Below, piece after piece: positions 10,055-18,297 of a stretch of DNA of 63,464 bases. Location of the stretch: positions 1 through 63,464 of the forward strand of contig JACXVB010000017.1 in assembly GCA_014763615.1 (NCBI GenBank), written 5' to 3'. Position 1 is the stretch's first letter, and every line of letters begins with the position of its first letter. Under the pieces are notes generated by a model, which worked only from the letters and a program-made list of their open reading frames with translations, was not told the DNA's origin and ran no database searches. The DNA is from Sphingobacteriales bacterium. Lineage in GTDB: Bacteria > Bacteroidota > Bacteroidia > Sphingobacteriales > Sphingobacteriaceae. The position numbers and the translations under genes are program-made.

Positions 10055-10084
10055 AAGACATTAATTTTTTAAAATAGTCCTATA
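10055..10084 (-). promoter_or_regulatory. Putative ECF-sigma promoter for the lipoprotein gene
   Basis: On the minus strand TATAGGACTA (10084-10075), a 14-base spacer, then TGTCTT (10060-10055). The lipoprotein ATG begins 19 bases further on. The sequence after the first element (TATTTTAAA) is also shared with the promoter at 6209-6238. Confidence 0.7.
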
Positions 10085-10220
10085 TGTTAATTGTTAATTA
10101 GAAAAATAGACAAAGAAAATTTTGATTTTCTATTCATTGTGGAGATTCCCAGTTAACAATTATTAATGTTTCTTAATTCGATGGAGTTAAATCTTTAGAG
10201 GGGTAAAAGTTAGAAATTGA

Positions 10221-10298
10221 TTAGCTAAGAATTATCAACACTCCAGCTAAAATCAAATAATACCCTAACACAATGACTATTAATTTTTTTAGTTTCAT
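10221..10298 (-). CDS. Micro-ORF, 25-residue hydrophobic peptide
   Basis: ATG at 10298 and TAA at 10221 enclose 25 codons. The peptide begins MKLKKLIVIVLGYYLILAG and is wholly hydrophobic after the lysines, so it would be a single membrane helix or an isolated signal sequence. It lies behind its own copy of the ECF motif (10321-10350). Its first codons closely match the start of the neighbouring lipoprotein gene (ATGAAAACTAAAAAATTAAT against ATGAAACTAAAAAAATTAAT). It is either a small membrane peptide in the regulon or the leftover of a duplicated promoter plus signal peptide. Of the 332 bases between 10035 and 10368, the rest (10085-10220) shows only an A/T-rich hairpin. Confidence 0.45.
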   Translation of the reverse strand: MKLKKLIVIVLGYYLILAGVLIILS

Positions 10299-10320
10299 AA
10301 TTTTTTTATTTGTTATTAAG

Positions 10321-10350
10321 AAGACAAAAAAGTGGCTTAATAGTCCTATA
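10321..10350 (-). promoter_or_regulatory. Putative ECF-sigma promoter for the micro-ORF
   Basis: On the minus strand TATAGGACTA (10350-10341), 14 bases, then TGTCTT (10326-10321). 22 bases follow to the ATG of the 25-codon ORF. It lies immediately 3' of the DUF4249 gene at 10368, so it would start a separate transcript after that operon. Confidence 0.65.
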
Positions 10351-10367
10351 TAAATAGCGTTAAATAA

Positions 10368-11195
10368 TCATTGTAAAATATCCTTAATTGCTATTTTTTT
10401 AGTGAGTACATCTGTACAATAGAAAAAGCCTAATGCATTGCCCGATATATTCCCTTTAATAGCGCCTGGGTTCCCTGAGAATATACTTCTCCAATCTGTT
10501 TCTTGGAATATTTGGTAAAGATATTGGCTATACGCATCTGATTCAGAAAATTTGCTTACCTCAAAAGAATCACTTACCTGGAAAATATAATTAGTGCGTT
10601 GTTCTAAGATTGGAGATAAACCGTATGGAGGAGGATTTGGATGAATGTAAGAATAGAGCTGAACTTTGTTAAATATAGAAGGAGACCAGTTTACACCTCC
10701 AGAAAAATGATAAAAAATTTTTGCTGATTCTCCTTTTATAAAACTATGTTTAGGGATAGAAATATTTATTTCATCGTTTTGTTGCTGAACAAATAAATTA
10801 AGTTCTGCAGTTGTAATAGGAAGCACTTGTTTTAAAGTATCAAATGCCTCGTAAGTTTTGTTCCGATAAATTACCTTTAAATGATAAGCTTCATTATACC
10901 TTTTGTTGTTTAAAATAACTCCTGCATAAATGCCATTCTTATTATAGAGTTTTAAAGGAGTTCCTTCTATAAATACCTCCGCATCATTAATAGGTGAGAC
11001 ACTATCTAATAAATTAGTTGCAGGTTTACTTAAAGCAATAAACTGCTGATTTGTTAAACTATTTACACCTCCTTCAACCACTAAATCATAATGATTATTG
11101 GCACTTTTAAATTTTAAATGATCTGCCAATTCCTTTTTACAAGAAAAAAAACAAAAACTAACCCATAAAATGAAACTATAAAAAAAGACTCTCAT
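10368..11195 (-). CDS. DUF4249 family lipoprotein
   Basis: A 275-residue protein with a lipoprotein signal (SFCFFSC, Cys at about residue 19) and the DUF4249 pattern: an N-terminal beta domain with LVVEGGVNSLTNQQFIALSKP, a central EAYHLKVIYRNKTYEAFD, and a C-terminal NALGFFYC block. Start and stop codons overlap with the TonB receptor upstream (shared base 11195), which points to coupled translation. It is inferred to be the cognate outer-membrane partner of that receptor. It is the paralogue of the protein at 2974-3870, with low identity between the two. Confidence 0.85.
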   Translation of the reverse strand: MRVFFYSFILWVSFCFFSCKKELADHLKFKSANNHYDLVVEGGVNSLTNQQFIALSKPATNLLDSVSPINDAEVFIEGTPLKLYNKNGIYAGVILNNKRYNEAYHLKVIYRNKTYEAFDTLKQVLPITTAELNLFVQQQNDEINISIPKHSFIKGESAKIFYHFSGGVNWSPSIFNKVQLYSYIHPNPPPYGLSPILEQRTNYIFQVSDSFEVSKFSESDAYSQYLYQIFQETDWRSIFSGNPGAIKGNISGNALGFFYCTDVLTKKIAIKDILQ

Positions 11196-13756
11196 TAAAA
11201 TTTAAAACTATAAGATATAGTAGGTATAACCCCTGAAAAAGACTCTTCAAAACCTAAATTTTTAATCGTCTGATCTTGATTAATTCTATAAAACAACAGA
11301 TTTTTGCGATTATATAAATTATATATACCAAAAGTCCAGGTGCTTTCCCAAATTCTTTTTTTAAGGTATAAACCTTTATTATTTTTTGGGTTTAAAATGA
11401 CCTCTATATCTAATCGGCTATAATTAGGGAATCTAGAAGTATTTCTACCGTCATAAATAGGAATTCTTATTCCATTTTCGATGTAGTATCCTGTTGGTAA
11501 AGTTACTGATCTTCCGGATTTATAATTAAATAAGGCACTTAAGGTTAATCTTTTACCCATGTCATAACTTAAGTTTACTTTCAAGTTGTTGGGAGTATCA
11601 AAATTAGTAGGATAAGGATTACCATTATTTATCAAACTGATGCTTCTTAAACTTCTTGAATAAGCATACCCCACTTCAGCTGATAACTTTTTAATGCTTT
11701 TTTGTAAACTGAGCTCAAATCCATAAGCTTTTCCCATGCCAAATTTTAAATTATTTACAAAAGATGGATTTAATATAATTTGAGTATGGTCTAAAATATC
11801 TGATTGATTATATAGCTTTTTATAATATATAGCAGCATTTAAAATAGTTCCTTTATTCTTCCAAAAAGAATAAGTTAAGGAAATCATGTCAGCTTTTTCT
11901 GGTTTTATATTTGGCCCAGAAGGAAGCCAAGTTTCTAAAGACGAATATGCTTGTTCGTTATTTTGAACAACTTGAATATTCTGAATATTTCGAGTATATG
12001 CAAACTTGACTTTTTGATTTTTATTTAATTTGAAACTGATTAGAAACCTTGGCTCTAAATTAAAATACGAAGTTGGAGAACCATTTTCTCCTTGTCGAGA
12101 CGTTTCTGAAGAATTGAAGAAACCAGCTCTTAACCCATAATTTATTTGTACAACTTTAGAAAGGTCAATTTCTTGATTGTAATAAAATGCATACTCCAAA
12201 GCAATAATCCTGTTTAAACTCATAGCAGAATCCCGATGAAGAGTTTCTCCGGGTTTAAAAAGATGATTAGTTATAAAAGCTCCAAATTGAATCCGATTTT
12301 CGGGTTTTTTGTAAAACGTGAAGTCAGCTTTCCAAGTAATATCTTTAATTCCAGTGATCCAGTTTTTATTCTTCAAAGAAAAGTTTGGAAAACTTAAAGT
12401 GTTATTGTAATTACTAAAGATAAACGAAAAATTAGAAAACAATTGAGGACTGTAAATGTGATTCAGCCTCAATGTAGAGGTAGTATTACTCCAATTGTTG
12501 GTATATTCATTATCAGAAAATAAATGATCAAAACCGTGATAAATAGAAAAGTAAATTCTAGAATTTCTATTGATAATATAATTGGTTTTTAAATTAAAAT
12601 CAAAGTAGTTAGCATTGATATTAGAATATTTAAATTCGTTATTATAAAGATCTGTTAAGCTTCTTCTTACAGATAAGAGGTAAGAGCTTCTATTTTTAAC
12701 GAGCGGCCCTTCTGCTGCTATTCTGCCTGATAAAAGGCTTAAACCTCCTTTTAGATGAAAAGAAGTTAGGTTTCCTTCGTCTAGCTTTGTGTTGATAACA
12801 GATGCTAAACGCCCACCAAAATTAGCCGGGATATAGTCATTATAAAGTTCTACATCTTTAACAGCATCTATATTAAAAACAGACACCAAGCCAAAAAGGT
12901 GCGATGGATTGTAAATTGGAGCTTCATCAATCAATACTAAATTTTGATCAAAATTTCCTCCTCTAACAGATAAACTTGAGCTTCCTTCTGAAGAATTAAC
13001 TATCCCTGTTTGATTTTGTAGTGCTTTTAAAACGTCCACTTCTCCACCAAAATAAGGCATTTTATTTATTCCATTTATACTGATATTCTTTATATAACTT
13101 AAAGCTTCAACGCTCTCGTTTGCTAAAGATATAGGTTTAAAGTTTACCTCATTTAATTGGTAAGACTGGCGCTCTAAAGCAATACTCAAGTAATTATCTT
13201 TACTTAAATCAACGCTTATGGTCTTAGTTTTATAGCCGATATATGAAATAAAAAGTACGTAACTATGCGCAGGTAATGAAATCGAAAAATAGCCATATTG
13301 ATTAGTTAGTTGTTTAATATCTTCAATCTGTAATGTTGCTCCAATTAAGTTTTCACCAGTTTCCATATCATAAACAATTCCATTTAGTGTTGAGTATTTG
13401 GTTATTATTTTATTGATGACAATGTGTTGGGCAACTTCTTCATAAATGAATTCCCGATTTGATAGGAGATAAGCTAATATGATTCTGATTTTAGTATCAG
13501 AAAACGCCTTAGGTAAAATGCTTTTATTCGAAATAATTATAGGATCATATGAAAAAGAAATGCCACTTACTTTTTGAAGTTGATGAATGGCGTCAATAGT
13601 AGAAATTTTATTGAAGGAAATAGAAATATGCTTGTTTAAAAGACTATCCTGAGCAAATGACTTATGAAAATTAAATAAGACCAACCAGAAACATATAGTT
13701 AGAGTTATTACATTTTTTCTTTTAAAAAAACTAAGATCATTAATGAGAAATAGCAT
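11195..13756 (-). CDS. TonB-dependent transducer with STN domain (FecA-like)
   Basis: An 853-residue receptor. After a signal peptide (about 10-36, ending KSFAQ) comes an STN domain (about 43-118: ISFNKISTIDAIHQLQKVSG, IILAYLLSNREF). A CarboxypepD_reg-like domain follows (about 120-200), then the plug (about 215-330, LVLIDEAPIYNPSHLFG) and the barrel ending in ISYSFKF. STN domains contact FecR-type anti-sigma factors through the inner membrane, so this is the sensing receptor of the circuit. It follows fecR by 37 bases. The order sigma, anti-sigma, STN-TonB receptor, DUF4249 is that of a cell-surface signalling operon. The inducer is unknown; iron chelates, peptides or glycans are all possible. 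Confidence 0.9.
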   Translation of the reverse strand: MLFLINDLSFFKRKNVITLTICFWLVLFNFHKSFAQDSLLNKHISISFNKISTIDAIHQLQKVSGISFSYDPIIISNKSILPKAFSDTKIRIILAYLLSNREFIYEEVAQHIVINKIITKYSTLNGIVYDMETGENLIGATLQIEDIKQLTNQYGYFSISLPAHSYVLFISYIGYKTKTISVDLSKDNYLSIALERQSYQLNEVNFKPISLANESVEALSYIKNISINGINKMPYFGGEVDVLKALQNQTGIVNSSEGSSSLSVRGGNFDQNLVLIDEAPIYNPSHLFGLVSVFNIDAVKDVELYNDYIPANFGGRLASVINTKLDEGNLTSFHLKGGLSLLSGRIAAEGPLVKNRSSYLLSVRRSLTDLYNNEFKYSNINANYFDFNLKTNYIINRNSRIYFSIYHGFDHLFSDNEYTNNWSNTTSTLRLNHIYSPQLFSNFSFIFSNYNNTLSFPNFSLKNKNWITGIKDITWKADFTFYKKPENRIQFGAFITNHLFKPGETLHRDSAMSLNRIIALEYAFYYNQEIDLSKVVQINYGLRAGFFNSSETSRQGENGSPTSYFNLEPRFLISFKLNKNQKVKFAYTRNIQNIQVVQNNEQAYSSLETWLPSGPNIKPEKADMISLTYSFWKNKGTILNAAIYYKKLYNQSDILDHTQIILNPSFVNNLKFGMGKAYGFELSLQKSIKKLSAEVGYAYSRSLRSISLINNGNPYPTNFDTPNNLKVNLSYDMGKRLTLSALFNYKSGRSVTLPTGYYIENGIRIPIYDGRNTSRFPNYSRLDIEVILNPKNNKGLYLKKRIWESTWTFGIYNLYNRKNLLFYRINQDQTIKNLGFEESFSGVIPTISYSFKF

Positions 13757-13793
13757 CTCTAATTTAAGAAATATTATTAGGCATATTTTAATT

Positions 13794-14798
13794 TCAATCT
13801 AAATAAACAATATCATTTTTTGTTTGGATATTGATATCTAAAGTTTTAGCAATTACTAATAAAATATCTTCAAATTTTTGGTCTTTAAATTCAGCCGTTA
13901 ATTTCTTGGATTTTAAGGCCTCATTTTCGATAATAATTTGCCTATGGTAAACTTCTTCTAAAGTTTTAACTACCTCTTCCAAAGAACTATCATTAAAATA
14001 GAGATGATGATCTACAAACGCTTTAAAATTCAAATCAGAGATTTTTTCTTTTACTATTCTTTGATTAGACCAATCATAGGAAACAAATTCACCTGCCTTT
14101 GCATTAATATCAATGGGCTTATTTACAATGTTTAATTTAACTTCTCCGGTTTGTACATTAACAATTACCTGATTTTTTGATACTTTAAAATTAAAACTTG
14201 TTCCTACATCTGTAACTTTAATGTCTTTATACTCGATAGAAAATGGTTTATCAGGTTGATGTACAATATTTAAAAAACACTCCCCCTTGCTAAGTTTAAG
14301 CTCACGTAATGTAATAAACTTACTTTTAGAATAAGTTACCTCTGTATTGTTATTTAAAAAAATAGTAGAACCATCAGGAAGTGCAATATTTTTAGTATTA
14401 AGATTAGTAGTGCTGATAGTCACTATATCCTTTAAATGATAAAAATATAATATACTAAACGTAATAATGCTGATGGAAGCAGCAATTCCTAGCCAATGTT
14501 TTGGAGAAAAAGACTTCAACTTATTCAAATATTTTTCTGGCTTTGCTTTTTTAGAAATATTTAATTTATGATGCAGATTTTCTAATGATGGGTTTACTTG
14601 TAGTTTTTGATAGACGCTTAATAGTGATAAACTATTTTCAGTATCAACAATTTCTTGATAGAATGAATTGTTTTCTGAACTTAAATTCCTCCATGCTTGC
14701 AATTTAAGATCATCTTCAATAGAAATGACCTTCTCTATCTTTTGTATAATTAACAAAAGATAAACAGATTCTTCTTCATTAAGATTAAAACTTTCCAT
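13794..14798 (-). CDS. FecR-family anti-sigma factor
   Basis: A 334-residue inner-membrane regulator. An N-terminal cytoplasmic segment (about 1-95) would bind the sigma factor. A single membrane helix follows (about 98-118, GIAASISIITFSILYFY), then the periplasmic FecR domain (about 125-225, with IALPDGSTIFLNNNTEVTYSK and VTDVGTSFNFKV) and a C-terminal DUF4974 domain (about 255-334, LNFKAFVDHHLYFNDSSLEE) that receives the STN signal. The ECF-type promoter at 14808-14837 lies only 9 bases before its ATG, inside the 3' end of the sigma gene. The transcript would be nearly leaderless, or translation starts a little further in. Confidence 0.92.
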   Translation of the reverse strand: MESFNLNEEESVYLLLIIQKIEKVISIEDDLKLQAWRNLSSENNSFYQEIVDTENSLSLLSVYQKLQVNPSLENLHHKLNISKKAKPEKYLNKLKSFSPKHWLGIAASISIITFSILYFYHLKDIVTISTTNLNTKNIALPDGSTIFLNNNTEVTYSKSKFITLRELKLSKGECFLNIVHQPDKPFSIEYKDIKVTDVGTSFNFKVSKNQVIVNVQTGEVKLNIVNKPIDINAKAGEFVSYDWSNQRIVKEKISDLNFKAFVDHHLYFNDSSLEEVVKTLEEVYHRQIIIENEALKSKKLTAEFKDQKFEDILLVIAKTLDINIQTKNDIVYLD

Positions 14799-14807
14799 TG
14801 TATAGTA

Positions 14808-14837
14808 TAGACATTAGTGATAAAAAAAAGTCCTATA
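14808..14837 (-). promoter_or_regulatory. Putative ECF-sigma promoter for fecR
   Basis: On the minus strand TATAGGACTT (14837-14828), 14 bases, then TGTCTA (14813-14808). It overlaps the last codons of the sigma-factor gene and ends 9 bases before the fecR start codon. This would allow fecR, the receptor and the DUF4249 gene to be induced independently of the sigma gene. Confidence 0.65.
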
Positions 14838-15425
14838 TAGTTCAAAAATTAGTAGGATAATCATACTCAGATGGCCATTAATATTTTCTTTTAGTTTCTT
14901 GTAGGCATAAGTAAGGTGGTTTTTAACTGTTTTAATAGATATATCTAGTTCATCAGCAATTTCTTGTTGCTTTAATTTTTGAAATTTACTCATCAATAGC
15001 ACCTTTTTGCATTGGGAGGGTAGCTTTTCAATGGCCATTTCTAATTGTATCAATTTTTGTTCTAAACCCATTGCTTCATCCTGATTTTCTTCAAAATCCG
15101 TAAAAAGCTCAACTTCATATTTTTCTTGATGCTCATTTATGAGCTTATTTTTTCTTATTACATTGATTGAAGTATTAACCACAGCTCTAGCTAAATAGCC
15201 AGCCAAAGACTGAGTGATAATTATTGAAGAAGCTTGATTCCATATTTTTATAAAAACATCATGCACTACCTCCTCTGTAATTTCCTGATCTCGAGTATAT
15301 TTAAAAGAAAGCATAAAGAGGTTTTTGTAGTGTTTCTGATATAATTCATCAAACACCTTTTGATTTCCTAAGGCTATTTCATTAAGGATTTGCTGATCAG
15401 ACAATCCGGGTGTTTTTAAATTCAT
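14814..15425 (-). CDS. ECF-type RNA polymerase sigma factor (FecI-like)
   Basis: A 203-residue sigma-70 family protein. Region 2 covers about residues 25-90 (YQKHYKNLFMLSFKYTRD, VVHDVFIKIWNQ). Region 4 covers about 130-185, with the helix-turn-helix QQEIADELDISIKTVKNHLT. The last 20 residues (SMIILLIFELYRTFFYH) are unusually hydrophobic for this family and overlap the fecR promoter. It is released by the FecR protein when the STN receptor is occupied. It is inferred to read the TATAGGACTW-N14-TGTCTW promoters in this window. No such promoter was seen upstream of the gene itself. Confidence 0.93.
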   Translation of the reverse strand: MNLKTPGLSDQQILNEIALGNQKVFDELYQKHYKNLFMLSFKYTRDQEITEEVVHDVFIKIWNQASSIIITQSLAGYLARAVVNTSINVIRKNKLINEHQEKYEVELFTDFEENQDEAMGLEQKLIQLEMAIEKLPSQCKKVLLMSKFQKLKQQEIADELDISIKTVKNHLTYAYKKLKENINGHLSMIILLIFELYRTFFYH

Positions 15426-15938
15426 ATCTTAATATTAGAAAACACGATACCTTAATATTTGAGATGATTTTCATTGAGTCCCAAATTTGTAATGCCTTTA
15501 TAATTGTTCTCTTAAAGGTAAAAAAAGGCAAAGTAAAGAGGCATTTCTGAAATTTTCTAATGTAAATCACTTTGTAAATGTAAATGAAAAAATTGAATCT
15601 GATTAAATTTTGAACAAAGCTTAGTATAGACCAACTATCGTTAAATTTTAATTATGAGCGCAAAAGAGCTCTAATCAATTTTATTTGAATAGATTTCTTA
15701 TCTTGTTTACGGTTTATTTATTTAAGATTCCTTCTAATAACATCTTCGAGAATTGAGTGCTCTCTTTCTTTTATTCTTGTTCCCCTCTCTCCTTTAGGTG
15801 TTCTTGAAAAACTAAAACCTAGGCCGCAGTTTGTGCTCTTCTAAACTAATTAGATAGAATAAGGATCTTAAAAAAGGAACTTAACTGTCCATATATTTAA
15901 CATAATCCATTAAATTGCATGCCTTTAAACAATTCTTT
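15426..15938. other. Intergenic region between divergent genes
   Basis: A 513-base A/T-rich spacer between the sigma-factor gene and the PAP2 gene. It should contain promoters for both, but no convincing TTTG/TAnnTTTG pair or ECF motif was found on either strand. GGGACTC about 50 bases upstream of the sigma gene lacks the matching TGTCT box. No RNA gene or repeat was seen. Confidence 0.5.
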
Positions 15939-16790
15939 ATGTTAAGTGACCCAAAATTAAATTATAGCGTGTCAGAAAATTTTAAGCGAGTTAAGCTATG
16001 GTTTTTGATTCCTCCATTTTTGTTGTTGCTGTTCATCTATCTATATTTTGCCTTTTTTCATGATGGGAATACATTTACTGTTGAATATGTTAAAGTTCAA
16101 ACAGATTTATTTTTTTACCTTAATCACAGACTATCTACTTTCCCAAATTTAGAGTTCAACCTTATTCAAATAGGCGATGTCATCATTGTTTTCCCATTAT
16201 TAACCGCTCTAATTATTTATGCTCCCAAATTATGGGAAGCATTGTTAATTTCATCTATCATTTCATTGATTGTTGCGGCTATTTTGAAAAAAATATTTGC
16301 AATACCAAGGCCGGCAGCGGTATTAAACCATGATAGTTTTACCATTGTTGGCGACACGCTTTCAGGCAGAAACTCTTTGCCTTCTGGTCATTCAATCACT
16401 ATGTTTATCATCTTCACCATTCTATGGGCAGCGTTTATCCCTAAAAAAAATAAAATCGTCTGGGGTATTTTTATGCTTTTGGTGGGTTTATTTATTGCAT
16501 TCTCAAGAGTGGGAGTGGGCGCACACTATCCGCTTGATGTAATTACAGGTAGCACTATCGGAATTATTTTAGGCATTGTTGGTATTAGAATAAGCCATTT
16601 TATCAATTGGTTTGCGTGGCTTAGGCATAAGAAACTTTATCCTATTTTTATGTTGGTACTGGTCATTTGGGGAGTGGTGATTGTACAGAAAATAATGGCT
16701 CTAAATTTGGCGATATTTTATATTTCTTTGCTCTCTTTAATTGTATCCTTGTATTTAATGGCAACTTATTATGCTAAAAAAACCTATTAA
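15939..16790 (+). CDS. PAP2-family membrane phosphatase (LpxE/LpxF-like)
   Basis: A polytopic protein of 283 residues from the ATG at 15939. An in-frame TTG at 15915 would add eight residues, but the ATG gives a better start just before the first helix. All three PAP2 motifs are present: KKIFAIPRP, SLPSGHS and SRVGVGAHYPLD, with the catalytic His in the third. The family removes phosphate from lipid A, undecaprenyl pyrophosphate or phosphatidyl lipids. It overlaps the EptA-like gene by 20 bases, so lipid A 1- or 4'-dephosphorylation before phosphoethanolamine addition is the favoured role. That role is inference. Confidence 0.85.
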   Translation: MLSDPKLNYSVSENFKRVKLWFLIPPFLLLLFIYLYFAFFHDGNTFTVEYVKVQTDLFFYLNHRLSTFPNLEFNLIQIGDVIIVFPLLTALIIYAPKLWEALLISSIISLIVAAILKKIFAIPRPAAVLNHDSFTIVGDTLSGRNSLPSGHSITMFIIFTILWAAFIPKKNKIVWGIFMLLVGLFIAFSRVGVGAHYPLDVITGSTIGIILGIVGIRISHFINWFAWLRHKKLYPIFMLVLVIWGVVIVQKIMALNLAIFYISLLSLIVSLYLMATYYAKKTY

Positions 16791-18297
16791 ACTAAGCTAT
16801 TTCGTATTACTTCTAAGTGCTATTAATTTAGTTTTTTACAATATTCCTGTTTACAGAGATGCCTTAAATAATCTCGATATTAAAACTTTTAATGGCATCT
16901 TACTTTTTGCTAGTTTAACCATTGCGGCACTAGTTGCAAATGCATTACTTTTTTATTTACTCCTCTTTTTATTTCGAGTTTTTGGAAAAGGGATACTTGT
17001 AGTACTTTTTTGTGGCAATGCGGTTGCTTTATATTTCATTAATACTTATGGTGTGATGATAGATACCACCATGATTGGTAATGTTTTCAACACCAATTTT
17101 GAAGAAGCCAGTAGCTTTTTCTCCTTTACTTTAATAGGCTATTTTGTGGTTTTGGGGATACTTCCGAGTATTTTATTGTTCAAACTCAAAACCATTTACC
17201 CAACGCTAAAAAAATTCGCTATACATGTTCTGTTAACACTCGTTTTTCTATTGTCGTTCGCTTATATCAATGCTAGAAATTGGCTTTGGATTGATAAAAA
17301 CGCCAAAACTTTAGGAAGCTTGGTAATGCCTTGGAACTATCTGGTGAACATTAACCGATACTACATTCATAAGGATGACGATAAAGATACACAGCTATTA
17401 TTGCCGAATGCTACCATCAAAGACCATCAAAAATCTATTGTAGTGCTTGTAATTGGAGAATCAGCAAGGCGAGAAAATTTCTCTTTATACGGCTACAAAA
17501 AGGACACTAATCCACTGCTTTCAAAAATACCGAACGTACACAGTTACTTGGCAGAATCAAGCGCAACTTATACCACTGCTGGAGTGAAAAGTATCCTAGA
17601 ATACAAGGACACCGATAAACTTTATGAAATTTTGCCAAACTACTTATTCAGGAATCATGTAGGGGTTTTCTGGAGAACCACCAATTTTGGAGAACCTAAG
17701 GTGAATATTAAAAGTTATCAAAATAGAGAAGCTTTAGAGAAGATCTGTAAAGGAGATGATTGTGCTTATGATGAAGTTTTGCTTAGCGGTTTAAAGGAGC
17801 AAATTTTATCCTGCAAAGACAATAAAATATTGGTGATTTTACATACCAGCACTAGTCATGGGCCAAGTTATTTTAAAAAATATCCTCCTCGCTTCAATAA
17901 ATTTAATCCAGTATGCGAAAGTGTGGAGCTAGAAAATTGTTCTCATGAAGAACTAGTAAATGCTTATGATAACACCATTGTTTACACAGATTATCTCCTC
18001 GCTTCATTAATAGGGGATTTAAAGGATTTAAAAGACTATCATTCTTGTATGATTTATCTTTCAGACCATGGTGAATCTTTAGGTGAAGACAATTTATACA
18101 TGCATGGAATACCTAAAAGTATCGCTCCGAAACAGCAAATAGATATTCCATTTATTGTATGGACGTCTGATGATTCCAAAAAATTAAAGCCTAATAAGGA
18201 GATGCTATTTCAATATTATGTTTTTCATAGTGTTTTAGATTTCTTAGCCATAAAAAGCCCTATCTACGACCAAAAAATGAGTATTTTTAGGCCATAA
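16771..18297 (+). CDS. Phosphoethanolamine transferase, EptA-like
   Basis: A 508-residue inner-membrane enzyme. Five N-terminal helices (about 1-165) precede a periplasmic sulfatase-fold domain. The domain starts with the nucleophile and metal site (VVLVIGESARRENFSLYGY, with the Thr/Ser-site region in SSATYTTAGVKS). It ends with the metal site SDHGESLGEDNLYMHG. The family moves phosphoethanolamine from phosphatidylethanolamine to lipid A phosphate groups, giving resistance to cationic peptides. Translation is coupled to the PAP2 gene by overlap. The 3' end overlaps the remnant of a GH31 gene on the other strand by 11 bases, which suggests a deletion joined them. Confidence 0.88.
   Translation: MLKKPIKLSYFVLLLSAINLVFYNIPVYRDALNNLDIKTFNGILLFASLTIAALVANALLFYLLLFLFRVFGKGILVVLFCGNAVALYFINTYGVMIDTTMIGNVFNTNFEEASSFFSFTLIGYFVVLGILPSILLFKLKTIYPTLKKFAIHVLLTLVFLLSFAYINARNWLWIDKNAKTLGSLVMPWNYLVNINRYYIHKDDDKDTQLLLPNATIKDHQKSIVVLVIGESARRENFSLYGYKKDTNPLLSKIPNVHSYLAESSATYTTAGVKSILEYKDTDKLYEILPNYLFRNHVGVFWRTTNFGEPKVNIKSYQNREALEKICKGDDCAYDEVLLSGLKEQILSCKDNKILVILHTSTSHGPSYFKKYPPRFNKFNPVCESVELENCSHEELVNAYDNTIVYTDYLLASLIGDLKDLKDYHSCMIYLSDHGESLGEDNLYMHGIPKSIAPKQQIDIPFIVWTSDDSKKLKPNKEMLFQYYVFHSVLDFLAIKSPIYDQKMSIFRP

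Noticed and set aside
15915-15938. TTG start for the PAP2 gene
   Set aside because: The ATG at 15939 gives the normal N-terminus just before the first helix; the TTG extension has no support.
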